This document shows, one piece after another, positions 1 to 14,600 of a stretch of DNA of 64,000 nt; positions within the stretch are counted from its first letter, which is position 1, and each line of letters starts with the position of its first letter. The DNA lies in assembly GCA_013396995.1 (NCBI GenBank), contig VWZP01008290.1, positions 21,653-85,652 on the forward strand, read 5' to 3'. Below the pieces are notes generated by a model, which saw only the letters and a program-made list of their open reading frames with translations, did no database searches and was not told the origin of the DNA. The translations under genes were made by a program, and so were the position numbers. Origin of the DNA: Dicaeum eximium. Taxonomy: Eukaryota > Chordata > Aves > Passeriformes > Dicaeidae.

Positions 1-3000
1 CTCTGGTGTTTTCATGAATGCACAGAAGCTGCTAATCTGCTATGGATGTCACACGCTAAGTGATATGCTGAGCTGCCAAAGCATACATCGAAAAAGTTTC
101 TCAATATAGTAGTACAAAGCATATGGAGTGTATTTATATACCCTCCACTATGTACTGAAGGGAAAGGTGTGCTATAAAAGACCTCATAAGCACACAGTAG
201 AGTGTGTCACCTGCTCCTGCACTCTATATTGTTATGTCAGTGGGCGACTTTATTAGCTAGACAAGAACTGCAGGCAGGCAGTAAGTGATGTATATTAACA
301 ACTTCTCTCAATTATATCAGGTCCTGACCCTGCTCCTGTTGAATTCCATGGCAAAACTCCCACTGACACCAATTCTGTAGGCCTGGGATTGCATTTATTA
401 GCAATTGGGGATTTTTTTTCTTTTCATCTTTAATTTTAACTGTATTTTATGCAGACTTAGAGAACATTCATCTCATTTCACAAAAGGGAGAAGATAATCA
501 GTGGCTGAATTTAAGGTAGTTTCTGAAGGTCATAGCTGGAATTACTGGAGACAGAACTGAACTCACATTCTTGTTTTCTGCAGACATTCAAAGGCAGGCA
601 GAGGTGAACTGGCCTGGGATATAGGTTTTGAAAGGGTTAGAGCACATATTCAGTGGAAGGAGTTGCACATGATCTGCACACCTGTTGTTGGGTTTTCAAG
701 GCAACTCCAAATGGAAGGAAGAACAAAAAATTTCCTTTTTCAGTGCTAATAATTTGCAATTAAGCAGAATATTGGACAATCTGACAAACTGATTAATTTC
801 TGCCCTTTTTTAGGAGCTTGCAGCTACCTTACAACTGGCAATTATGCACTATGTACCCAAACCCAAGAAAGGAAAACCAGGTGATTGCAACTGATTGATG
901 GTGCACAGAAACCTGACTGACAGCAGACAGGAGCACATAAACCTGCTTAACAAGGATATTTAATGCAAAGTGGATGTGTTTGGTTACATATAAATACTCT
1001 CTCCAGAGTTACACTTTCCTGTCAGATTTTATACTACAGAAATAAAGGGTTCACATGCAGCTACTGGCACATAAGGCACTCACAGCTGTTCTTGAAGGAA
1101 ATAATTTCTATCACCAGCTGTAGTTCTCCTCCCCAGGGATGCAACCTCTACAGTTCTGTCCCTTCTCTTCTATTCATTCCTTATCAACTAAACATTTAAA
1201 AAAAAACCCGATGAAAATTAATAAACACACTCACAATATTGTGAGTAAGTGGAAATCCGAGGCTCTTCACAGCATGGGTACCTCACAGGACTTTGGTTGA
1301 GCCCTAGCTTATAGCTATTTTATGCCACATGTCCTACAGACCAGTTTTTGTCCTATCCCACATGGGTTTCCACTTAATTCATCCTTCAGATGAATCCTTC
1401 AGAAACATTTTTTATGAAGCTGTGCCTGGTCCATAAAGTCAGGACAATTGACCTCAAATATTACAGTGGTCTATCAGAGAATTACACCAAAAAAAGGAAA
1501 AAAAAAAAGAAAACAAATTTAAGGTGATGATGTGTGTGTGTCTCATAAAATGCACATACTGACCAGGTATAGACTTTTGCTGAGAGACATAAGTGGGGTG
1601 TTACTTGGGGACACTTTTTATCCATTTTTGGGCATGTGGACTGGTTGTGATATGTATATGAAAGCCTTTCTGCTGGCATGCAGAAACTCATCTGTAAAGG
1701 AAGATTGGCTTGGGAGGAAAACTAAACTGAAAACAGACACAAAAGGATATTGCAAAAGGATCTTTATGACTGTGGAAATGTCTTGCAAATTTCAATTGGG
1801 ATGAAAAGAACAGATTTTTTTCAAAAATAAGCACAGTAGTTTTTAGCTTCAATTAAATCCCAGTGCGTTGAAATGACAACACATGAGAGCATTTAAAGTC
1901 ACTTCAGAGACATCAGTGGAACTTCAGCTTGTACTTAGAGTTAACACATGCTTAAAATGTCCATCAGTTTGGGTTCTTAATATGCAATGATATCCTTTCT
2001 GCAGTCTTTAAACTACTTATTAATTACAATTATTATTGGTCATTTTACTTTGCTCATAACTTCACTTCTATAAAGAGGAGTACCAAAAGACTTGTGCAGA
2101 AAAGTTTGCATTTGCTATTGAAAGAACTCTACTTTTTTTTTTTTTTTAATGATGAGAATTCTTTCATTTTTTCCTCTATTCACTATGCTCCACAGCAAAA
2201 CTCATGTTCTAATCTTTGTCCTTTATGTACATCATTCACCCCAAATAGTGTCATCTGCTCAGTGTAGGTATCTTCACCAAAATATTTTAACAGTGTCATC
2301 TCTCCATCTTCACCCTCCCTTTGGTTGCACTATTTATCAAATCAAATATTTTGTTGTAGCTGTAAATATTGACATAAAAGCCTACTTGATATGGATTCAA
2401 TATAAATAGTGTTATATTTTATTAAGTTAAATAATTCTATTTATGTAAAACTGCTATATGAACAACAACATTGTTTCTCCAGCTCTAAACAGCTCTGCAG
2501 AGTATTTCTAAAAGGCTGTGAAATAAATAATTATTCTGGATACATGAGAGACTTAATTAATAACACCAGTTAAATCATCAGCTCTTTGATAATCAAGTTT
2601 GAACAATGGAAAAGTAGAGGATTTTTGTCTGTTTTCCCATAAAAGGTCTACTTGAATCTGAAAAAAGTAATAACTCTGAAGCTAAGCCTTTGCAAAACTT
2701 TCAAACAAATTTTTAGTGGAAACCATTATTTCAAAACTTGGTCAAGTGCAAAAAAGACATCTATTTCTTGAGTGAAATTTTGTATTCCAGACCAGCGGTT
2801 TCATCCACTTTGAAGACTTAAGCACTTATGGATGGATAAATAAAATAAAATAAAAATATCTTAGTTCATGATCTAAGTCACCTATATGCCTATCTTTATC
2901 TTCCCTTTTCTTGTATTCTTCACAATCTTTGCTGACATATTTCTATATTACCATTTGATTATAACTTATAGCAACATACGATATGTGGATCATATAAACA

Positions 3001-5620
3001 ATCAGTAGCCACCAGACTAATCACCATTTTTGACAAAGATGGCTGTTGCACACTTATGACAGAAATAAAAGTACCTTCCAAAAGTGCCTTTCTCAGGTGG
3101 GAACAGCTGGTGAGTGTCTAGACTGAGTCTATGGCAAAGAGTAAATTTATTTAGTCATGATGCTGTATAATACTAAGTAGACATTTAAACTCTTCTTGAA
3201 CCTATTAATCTGAATATTACAATGACCAAAATTAGCTGGACCTGCTCAGTTTGCACACATTTGAGTTTTGCACCAGTTTTTGTAAATCTATCAGCAAGAA
3301 ATTATAATGCTCTCTTCCTTTTAACATATTTGGGTTAACCACCCAAGAGAAAAGGTATTCAACTTTTCTGCTTAGAGCACCAGGGAACAGTGAAGTTCAG
3401 GTCCCTGAGCTAGTGCTCTGCATTCATCAACTGCTTTAGCTCTGCACTGGTTTGTCAAAGGTCACCCTGGAAAATGAACTTTTAGCAGAATTAAACCCAC
3501 CATGGCATAGTGTAAGTAAAGCTGATATGCAGAAACAAAGCTGTCTAGACTTCTCTTGGTTTTCAGTTCTTTGCTTTGAATCACCTCCTCACTTTGCAGA
3601 AAAAAATGAAGTCTATATGGGGAAGCAAATGATAAGAAATATTAATCATTTAATATTGCTAACAATGATGATTCCAAGAAAGAATTGCCAAAGGTGGACG
3701 AGAAAAGAAATCAAAAGAAACATAAGATGCTACAAGTATTTGTTACTTTTAATAGCAACTGATAACATTATTTCAAGTAGCAGATTTTCTGGGCATAGCA
3801 GATTTTCTTGCTCATAGTTTAGGATGATCTAGATGGTATCCCAAGGTTTTATTATTATTCAGGTATTTCTGATTTTTTTTTTGTCTGTTTTATTTGGTGA
3901 CACTTTGAGAATCTATACCAAAACAAAATCTGGATATGAATTATCTATATCTTTAGGATATTTTTTTTTATTTTTTTGCTCATTCACAAAGTTTAGAAAG
4001 TATTCTGGGAAATAAATTTGAGAATCATTAAGCTTGGAAAAACTTTCCATGATGAGATCTTCATTAGGTGTAAAACAGCTGCAGATGTGTGCCAATTTAT
4101 ACCAGGTGCAGATCTGACCTCTGGCATTCCTTAGGTTTTACTCACATTGTTATCCACACATTTTTACATTTGTGTTTTGAGATCTGTGCTTGGCTGATAT
4201 CTGCTTCAGACAACTTTATCTGTCAATCACCCAGGCATGGATGTAACACTCATCACTTCTCTCTGAACACTTGAGCTGTGCTCTCTGCCTGGATGTGGGA
4301 ATTCCAACATTATAATCTGTGACTGAAGGCTCATATTTTAGGGGTTCTGCCTACATATCCAAGGTGTGGACATTTAGTTGCATGGCAAAGGGATTCAGGG
4401 AAGTCCAGCAGGAAACCAGTAAAGGGATTGAAAAGCTAAAAGTGTTCGATGACATGAAGGGAAGGTTCTCTCAGTGGGATGACAAATAATGCCTCTCAGT
4501 TTAGGATTTAAAATTGGGAACCCCCCCTTAGAGAAGAACATTCAGGCAAGATTAACTACTTTTTGAAAGTGGGGAGGTAGAAAAGGCTCCAAGGGGGAAG
4601 AGCAAATTCCAGGTGTCCGTATCTCTGGGTTTATCATTTGTCAGTTCTTTAAAATTTGGAAGAGAGACTAAATAACCTAGATATCTTCTACCACCCTAAC
4701 TTCCAATCAGCTGTTCAGTATTCTCCCACTGATATTTTAAAGTTGTTGTGTTTCTTTTAAGATAATCAGATTGATGTGCATTTAACATGCAGAAAAGGGG
4801 GGCATGGAAGTCAACAACTACTACACAAAATGTCAGCATACATATTGAGAAATACCCTTATCTATCAAAAAATACTGATCTGTCTCTATCAGGAGTCTAC
4901 CAGGTGATCCCAATGGGATTTTGACCGTAATCCAGATGCTTAACAAGATTTCTTTCCCTACTCTCCCTTCATTATAAGTGAGAAAGTCCTCAGATAACAT
5001 AAAGAATAATTCTGTTTATATTCAGCTCTGCCAAAAAGAAAAATCTTTGCTGATTAATACTAAAATAACATAGCCATCCCTTATTCTTTACAATGCATTG
5101 GTTTAAATTTTGTCCTCCCCTTGTTATATTGTAAGACACTGTGGACCTTAAAATAAGCAATCAAAATCCAGCATCAGTCAATGATGGTCAGTGAGGATGA
5201 CATTGAAAATTCAGCTTTTCATCTAAGATTAATTTGTAGTTTTATTGGGTGGAATTTACTGGAATTTTCAGCAGCTTTGGAATGTGTGGTTTTGTGTGTG
5301 TATATGGAGGCAAGTCTGGGCATGTTTATAGTAATATTTCACCATGCAAAGCTTTGATGGCTCTGAAATCCTCTGCTATTTACACTTGTTATCCCTTAAG
5401 AGTCTCAGAACAGTGATAGTTTCTTCCAAGGATTCCCTCAGTTGTGTTTTGAGCTTCAGTCAGAAGAAAACAAATGCACCACGTGACCCCTGGGCCTAAT
5501 TACAGCAAGAACAAGCCAAAATTTTCATACCAAATACTCCTGGAATCTCAAACATCTAAAATAAAACAAAATGTTGAAATACAGATCTGTTTCTCCTATT
5601 ACTGATCAAAAAAAAAAAAA
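1..5620. other. Unique AT-rich DNA, no gene seen
   Basis: No repeat family recognised. Only short T or A runs and scattered small frames are present; the largest (3452-3817, 121 codons, +) has no domain, no supporting splice signals and ordinary base composition. Confidence 0.7.
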
Positions 5621-5621
5621 A

Positions 5622-5622
5622 N
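5622..5622. other. Single N after a poly(A) run
   Basis: Ambiguous base immediately after 14 A. Confidence 0.99.
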
Positions 5623-8600
5623 CCAGATCCTTGGGTTTTGTGTGATTAAGAAAGGGAAAACATGCACTGAGAAAGTTATTCCTTGGGAATTACTGGCTTG
5701 GATCTAACAATTATTATTTTATTATTTTGTCTATAGTTCCTCACAAGTTCTCTGAATATCCTCTTGTTTACCTTTTATTTTTTTTCCTCTTTACTTTCCT
5801 TCAGAAATTCCTCTCCATGTCAATCTATATTTAATGACTTTGGTTTAAGATTTATTATGAATTCACATCCTTTGATTTTTTTTTTTTTTTTTTTACAGCA
5901 GGGCTTCCAGGTTAACTCTTTGGAATATTTTTTTCAGTAAATTTTGAACAGCAAATAGACCCCTGAGAATCCAATGGGAATTCAGCCAGTTATGCTCAGG
6001 TTTTCTTTCCCTCTCCCCATCACTCTTTTTGAGGTTTATTTTCATAAGAGTTTTTTGTTTGGTTGGTTTGTGAGTCCTTCTGTTTATCTGGGGGTGTTTG
6101 TTGTGCTTTGTTGCTTGTTTGCTTGTTGATCTTTTTTTGAATATCTTCCGTTAAATGATTTTGAAATAACTCACTGCTGGAATGAGCCTGCCACAAGAAG
6201 GTACACAGGAATTAAAGAAATATGCATGTGTTACAGCATGGCCATATTTGGCAGATGTAGATGTGTGATAACCCCTCCCACAACCAGATGTGTGCATTCA
6301 GATCTGTGGAAATCAAAGAAGAAAATCTGGCACAAACTTCAACGCCCTTGAAGTACACCAGGCATCTGCCAAAATTGTCAGACTAAGCCTGCAGATCTTC
6401 AAAAGGGCTGCATTTGGCTCGAGGTTCAGAAGTAGTTTAGAGAGTGCCCTGCCAGCATAATGTTGGCACAGATAGTATCTCTACCTTGAAATTAGTTTTA
6501 GGTAAAAGACAATTTTATTTCAGCTCACAGAAACATAAAAATTGCCATAGCACACAGGAAACAGACAGCTCGGGCATGAACTTTTAAAAATGGCTGGTGC
6601 CAGATGCTACAGACAAAGAGATGAATAGTACAATTTGCCCAAAGGGGAAATTTCTTCTTAAGCCCTTGTAGGTAGAAACTAGCTTATGCCCTGAAGCAAA
6701 TTAACTTACACCTTTCCAAAATTTTTTTTAAANAATGGTTATAATTTGCAGCTAGAGGATTGCACCCATTTAGGGATATTAAAGCAGTTTTTCCAAAGAC
6801 TATTAAATTTAGCTTCAGCACATTTATTTTGGGTTATGTAAACATCAACATTTCAGCCATAAAGGAATTAGCACAAAATGGAGACAAGGTCAGTTTTTTC
6901 AGAGTAGGATATTTAATATTTGAAGACCCAAAGAGCCCATTTTCAACTTAGTTGACTTCCCTACGAAAACACTGAAGATCTTTGAAGTTTTAGTGTGCAA
7001 TGGAGCCTGGGAACCCCTGAAAATCCTCTGTCTATTCCTGATTCCCATTGTGTTTTTTTCACACCACTATGGTGTTTTGTAATGTCTCTTCTTTTTCCTG
7101 CTGAGAGAAGAGTAGTTCCCGCTCTGAGGAGTTTGCACTTTGAATAGACAAATGCAAAGAATTTCAGACAATAGTAAAAGACTGAAGCTGGAGCAGAGGT
7201 CCAAGAGGTATTTCAATCTGCTAACCTTCACTAAATCAGCAGACTAAGAATAGAACCAATGTCTCTGAAGTTATTCTCCAGTGATGTAATAGCTGACCTA
7301 AATATTAAAGGATCCAATCTTCCATTGTTTGAATAGCTTGTGTGACATTGGAAAAGGTGGTCACAGCTTGGGTTTCAATCAAATGCATTTTTTTCAAATT
7401 TAATGTAACTTCAGTTTAAAAAACGTCATTGTGACCACATCTTCACCCACTATGGGATGGTGTATGGTTTGAGTTTCTAGGAGACAAGTTGCAATGGCAA
7501 AGAGTAGAACTCAGGGTAAAAAACAAGACAACACTTGCGTATATAACACCACATTTCTAATTGAGTGAGTTTCTTCCTCCACTCCTGAGCAGAGGAGGAA
7601 GAAAGAGAAAACAAATGAGCAACAATGCCTACCCATTCCTGCAACTCTTGAAGCGGGGAGAAAGCGTATTGTGTATCCTGCCTCATTTATCACTGTCACT
7701 GCCAGGTCCATTCCAGGAGGAGGACAGGGTCCTCCAGGGCCTCTCCCACACTTCTCACTGCCTGGTGGGCACCATGCATTGTTTGCTGAGTGATTAGTGA
7801 GGCATCTGTGGGTATATTAATGTGGAAGGTTGGATGTGTTTGACAAGAAGTCAATGATTCTTTCTGACATGACTTTAATAGACCCGAAGAGGTGGTCGTG
7901 GGATGATTCTTCTAATGGGATATAGATAGGAACGACCCAAGTTTTATGACAAAGGTCAATGATATTGGTGATTAGTGTGGAGAAGAAAATTTTACTGGCC
8001 TGGTAGGAGGCAACTTGCATGATTCATGAACGGTTTCCCCACCCACACCATTATTTAGTATTACAAAAAGTTCAGAGCAAACAGCAATTATGCAATTTAT
8101 CACATAATAGTGAAATGTTAGACATTGTTGGCAACTGTGTAGAGAGGATGAAGAATCTTTCCTGATAATGTGTGTGAATAAGGTATTTTCTACCAGCATT
8201 TCACACCTGAAAAGGAAGTCTCCAAAGAGGAAACTCAGTTAAAAAACATCTGCTAAGGCATTACATATCCCTGCCACCCAATTTCCGTCCAGATCACGGT
8301 ATCAGAAATCAAGGTACCTGCGATCCAACTAGCATTTAGTACCCATGACAGAACAAACTGAAGATTTCCTGTTGAACAAAAGGAAAAGATTGCAATGTGA
8401 GAGTCACTAGGTCTACCACAGCTTAACCATCTTTCACTGTGGAAACTCAGCAGTGATGAAAACACTCCTTGTCTTCAGTAAGACCATAAATGTGGACACA
8501 GAAAACAAAAAAAAAAAGGAAAAATTATGATAGTACATAACAGGTATCATATCATGGGTCAGAGAAAAGTGAAAAGTGCCTGCCCAGCTCCAAAAATATG

Positions 8601-11600
8601 AAAGTTCAAAAAAAAGTTCATCAATGAGGTGAAACCTATGGGTTTTATCAATTTGAGGACTGTCTAGCTATTCCTAGTTGACAGTTTCTTCAATCAAAGA
8701 TGTTAATCTCTCCTCACATAACTACTCTGTCATTCCTAACAAAGAACTATTAGGGTAATTAAGATGTAATGAATATAAAGCCTCTTTAGTTATCACACAG
8801 GTGCTGACCATGCAACATGCTTATCACAGTATTGTATTCTTTTGGACCAGATTTGTACAGCTAATGCAATGTGTATACCACAAGAATTAAAAAACAAAGA
8901 ACAAAGAAAATAAAAATCACACGGATCTCTTTTAACAAAAAAATGTAATATGTGCATAAGGAGAGAAGAGGAATAAGAAAGAAAGTGGAGGTATTATCAA
9001 ATTAATTTGTGGAATGTAAAAATACAGAGAATACTCCCAAAGCCTGGAAACAGTTCCTCCTTCTCACATTCTTCAAGATCTAGTAGTATATCTTAATACT
9101 AACACATTACTGCTAGATTAATTCTCTTTTGTGATGGGAATCAAATTCAGAACATATTGTATGATCTTTGAAGTCACACTGTGCATTCGAGGTAGGAGGC
9201 ACATTCCTGATAGTCTCTCACAGCAACCAAGAAAATAAATTTATTTATGGGAACTTGTAATGTTTGTTACAATTTGTTACTTGCACTTAGTTGCCAAGAA
9301 TTATTGTTGGTTAAGTACTGTATTTTATAAAATTAAACATTTAAATCATGTGCCAAACAGGAGAATTTACATTAGAATAATAAAATTTCATAAAATATTC
9401 AATGCCTGATGGAAACTTATTGACTACCCCTCCTTAGGATGGTTCACATTGAGCATTTTGCTTGACAGGCTGCTGGTTTGAGCCAGCAATGAGGGTCTGG
9501 AGACTCTCTTATAACAGCACTGAAACAACAAGTGGCAGTCAGCCACAAATTGCAGTATTTTGTTAAAAATAGGGGGAAAAAAAAGGCAAAAAAATATAAC
9601 TTCACCCTTCCCACACTTCTACTCAGAGTGTGGAGAAGGAGGATAGAATTGGACAACAAAAGAACGGTTTTGGGAACAATATGAGAAGATTATGCAAATA
9701 TTAAAGGAAACATTGTTCAAAGAAGATAGAATTTGTAAAGCCCAGATGGAGGAACCAGAATTAAGTCTGTTTCTAAATCTTGTTCAAAAATTATTTGTGG
9801 CAGCACTAGAATCTAAAAAATAGTATATAGAGTGTTATATAGCCTGCGATAATATTTGAAAAAGTGTACTCATCCTCAAGATATTTTGGTGCTAATGTTT
9901 ACTTCTTCACCCAAAACATTTTCTTCAGTATGAAAGTGTATGAAGTAGTGTACAGACTAACCAAAAACCCTCCTCAGGCACGATACAACAAGCCCCACAC
10001 AGAGCTTCTGGAAGTTTGTCAAAAATGCTCACTCATGCCCACATGTCCAAATATTGGTGCCTAAAGATTTCAGGGTTTTTTGTGTATTTGCAATTTCATA
10101 GGCTATTAATACCTGGTTATATAGCTCCTGGTATTTTTCCTACCTCATCTATTAGATTTTAGAGTAATGGGCTAACCTTCTAACACATTCCTGAAATACT
10201 GTTCAGTTTTATTTTCAAGAAGAGAACCTACAAGGAGAACATTTTGTTTTCCAACCAGAAGAGTAGACACAACAAGAAATGGGGCAAAGAAGCCCTGGAC
10301 CAACTCCAATGGAGCAGTAACCAAGGGGAAATTACCTAACCAACTCTTCTTCTAACTGGACAATATTTGTTACCTAGGCTAATTTCTTAAACTTATAAAA
10401 ATTGTAGAAAAACAATACCAGGTCTGCCCACAGTCCGTAACTATGGAGGTACCTGAGAGCTTCCAATAAAGGCCTGGTTTTTTATTTTACTGCTTTAATA
10501 CTGTTCAAGAGTTTCTTCTTTTTTATGTCTAACAGATATTAATAAACCTATTAGTATGCCTAACAGATATTGATAATTTTAATGGATATTAAATGTATCC
10601 ATGCCAACATCGACCTGTCACAGAGGAACACAACATACGGACACGTAAGCACAAGGACAAAGGTTCTTTCCTTGTGTATTGTGAAATTCCTGTGTTTCAT
10701 GAGCATTCCAAGGCTGTCAGGGTTCTGGTCAATTTTTGCAGCAGCCTCAAGAGTCATAGCCATGATCCTGGACCATTTGCATGGGGCACAAAAGGGGGTA
10801 GGATTTTTTTCAGTTTTGCTGGGGTGTGCTGTGGGGTAGAGCTTTGTTCCAGTCATTCACCTCTCTTGTTGTTGTTGCTGTTCATTTTCTTATTTCATTC
10901 CTAATAATATTTTAAAATAAATTGTAATATATTCACACATTATAAATTGCTCTTATCTCAACCACTGATCCTCATCTTTTTGTGCCTCCAGTTCTCCTCA
11001 CGCAGATCCTGGTTTTATTCTGCATGCTGGCAGTATGAATTACAGGAGAACCTAAACTACACTTAGAAACTATTAGTGATGGCAGAACCCAGCACTAAAT
11101 AAATAGATCTAAACCTGTAAGCCTGCTTCTTGAACTTTATTTGATATAGTGTGGCATTGTTTCTTACAGTCATGGTGCCATGGAATTTTTTTTTCAATTG
11201 CAGAATAACTTTCATTTAAATTAATTAAAAAATATGAACAAGCAAAGCATAAAACATAAACAAAGTACAGACAGAATGCTGATACCAGCAATTATGCTGC
11301 TGAAAATAGTGTATAGTTTACTTTCTAATACCCAAGAGTGCTCGATCTGCTGTATCATATTAAAGAAAATCTCAAGAAAACCGCATGTTTTTCTCCAGAT
11401 ATTCAAAACTTGGTCTGAAAAAGAAAATGGACCTTTCAAGGATATGTCTTTCCTGCCATTGAACATGCTGCCTCAGGAACAGGACTAAAATCCTTGTCAT
11501 AGTCTTCTTTAAAGAAAAGAAACATGATCAAACTGATAAAGTGATGTATTTTTTGAATAATACATTGCTCAAGGGCTTCAATCTACATTATATACTACAC

Positions 11601-14600
11601 AACCATAATTTGTAATGTTTACTTAAACAGTGGCTCTCAACAAAACACTTAGAATCACTTAGCATCTTGTCCCTGAGCAGTTTGCATTAGAAATCTGGAC
11701 TGCTTAATTTCATTGTGCTTAAGGCACTAACACAAAAGAGGGGGAAATTTCACAAAAAAACAATCCTCATCTTGGACTGAAAGAGGAGAAAAATGTCTCT
11801 GCAACACATACTCAAAAGCATATTCTGCTGAACTCACCATACCCTATAGGATTAAATTCTGTAATAATTGTGATGAACTAAACATTCATTTTGTTACATA
11901 CATTAGGAAATGTCCAGCAAAGGACAAGCCCTTTAACCTTCAGAACCTCAATTTTTCTTCTCCCTATTATACAATCTGTGAGTTCCTTTCTCATTTAAAA
12001 TGAATTAACAAACACCAAACCTACTTTTAGGCTGTTTCATCAAGGCAGTCTAAAAGGACATAAAGTAAGGAGATTTTCTTTGGCTGGAATCCAGATACTA
12101 ATGGTGTTAAAATGCCTTCTTACTGCATTTAAGCCAGTAGTTAGGTCAAGTAGACAAACAGATTTGAGAGGATGTTTAAATAAACAGTCTATTTAATGTT
12201 GCCTTGGAACCTGCATGTTTTGGTTGTCTGGCCTCAAAATACCAGCTAGTTAGGAAACATAAAAGCAATGGTGCCTGCTTGGTTTGGAAAGAAATAAAAA
12301 TAACATCAGGGTTGTATATGCAGCAATTAATTTTATAGAAATATATTAGGTATTCATTAATATTCTTCCACATGCCTCTAAAAATACAAGTTTTTTTTAA
12401 AGACAATAGATCAAAACTGATCAAAAGGAAAGCTATTTAAAATTAAACTTACTAATAGGCTGGTGGAGCTCAGTGGCACAAAATATCATTAAGCTAAAAA
12501 TGCATTAAACATGAGGCAAGCTTTTCTAAAGAAATGCACTTCTGCAAAACCCAGCAGAGAAAATATGTATCAAAAAAAGAAAAGAAAAGAAAGGAAAGAT
12601 ATATTAACTTCATTGTTTTAGAATTTAAACAAGTAACTGATACAGTGAAGAGAAACTCATAATGATAAGGATCTTTATAATTTTCTAACTCATTCTCTTT
12701 TAATAGATTCAGAGACTAGTTGGTAACATCATCCTGTTAGAGATATGTTCTAATCAATAGTAATTGAGATGGTTTGGATAGCTTCAGTGATGTGCTTCTG
12801 TGGAAAACGCCTTATTAGGGTTGATCAGAATACAGAATTTCTGCTCATCAAAAATCCTTATGTTTTGTCAGCTCTTTTAATCTTGAAATGAAATGAAAGG
12901 TCAGAATAACCCAATCCTTTGAAGAACAAAAATTTTCGCAGTAATTTAATTTGAAATCACTGAACTGTTTTATTTTAATGTCGAGCTAACCTCTCTGTTG
13001 ACTCAAATCCCTTATTTCAGGAAGTTTCCTGCCATTAAAGCTGTGACACATCAGCCACAGCGTCACGGGGCTTTATTGTGCCTTCCATCACAGGACATAA
13101 TGGGTACTTCAGAAATACACTCCATTTTTTATTTTATAAAAGAAAGGCAAGGATAAATAAATACTGTCTATTTATTTGTGTATCCACTCATTTAGTGGAT
13201 CTTGTTTTGTGCAGTATTTCTAAGAATTAAAGAGGCCTGTAATGTAAAGGGTCTGACATCAAAATGGGCAGTACTGAGTGGGTTCACACATGAACACTCT
13301 TTCTGTCCACCACTTGCATATCTATTACTTCAAACTACCTCTTAACTTTTATAGGAAAAAAAGAAAACTTGAACTTTTATTGTAGAATGAGTAAATCTGT
13401 CAAACCATATTGGTTGTGCTATGACTGAAGTTTTGGTGTTTCTTTGTTAATTTTCTTTAGAGATTTATCCTAAGAGGCTCCTCCTGAATCCAAAAAAACA
13501 GAAATATACCAAACAAGAAAGAATTAATATTTGCCTTAAAAGGAAGCAGAAACATGCCAAAATGGTGACCACAGGTTACATATCAGCATTTATAACATTG
13601 TGATGCTGATATATAACATCACTATAACATAGGAAACAGCATATATTTAACAAAGGTAGGCATAAATGTTTGAATATATAACCACCAAAGGGAAAAAAAC
13701 CCAAACATGTAGGATACTTAAACAAGCAGAATAAAAGTTCAGGCAGTATGATCATTGAGTAAGAACTATGTGTAGAATAAGCAGAAAAGATGCTTCTGGT
13801 AGAACAACAGACCAAGTCTTGTTTCTAAATGTTGAGGGATGTTGGATGAAGATTAGTTCTCTCTTTCCATTTCCTCTAGAATAGGGAGAGTCCAGCACCA
13901 AAAAGGAAAAGGAAAAGAAGGGAAAGGATAAGTCACCTACTCAATTTTTGGCTTCCTGTGTCAAATAACTCCTGGGCCTAATCATGTAAATCCCAGTGGC
14001 CATGCCTATCAAGGAGTTCAGTACTAATTATAGGGAAACACACATGTATCCCAAGAGCAGTGAACTGTTTTAGTATCTGGGCTCCAATGGGAAATGAAAT
14101 TACCATTGTCAAAGCTGCTTAAAGATTTGAAATATCACTACCCAGAGATGAAAGGAATAGGGAAGCAATAGAATTTAAAAATACAGTGGAAAGCAATAAT
14201 ATGATTAATACTTGAAGTCTTTTTACCAGTAATACTGTCACATTTATAAACTTCATTTAAGTTTCTTTCATGCTGTAGTATTTAAAAATTTTAAGTGTCA
14301 TTATTTCCAGTTTATTGATGGATGAGACATGGAGTAATAAAATAACTCATATAGGGTTTCTACTTGGCCATAGGTTAGTCTTCAAATAAAATATGTGGTT
14401 TCTGATATTCAATCCCCTGTTCAATCATTTGGGCCATAAAATTGAAAACACTGCAGTGGTCATTATTGTGACCTCTGATCTCTTGCTATGTTATTAGTCA
14501 TTTAAAGGTAGTTTTGTAACAAGAACACTATGGGTAGAGAAGAGACATTGACCCAGAAGGTAATAACCTACCCTCAGCAAAGACTTTTTTTTGTCTGGAT

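Noticed and set aside
3452..3817. 121-codon + frame
   Set aside because: No recognisable domain and no splice signals that would make it an exon.
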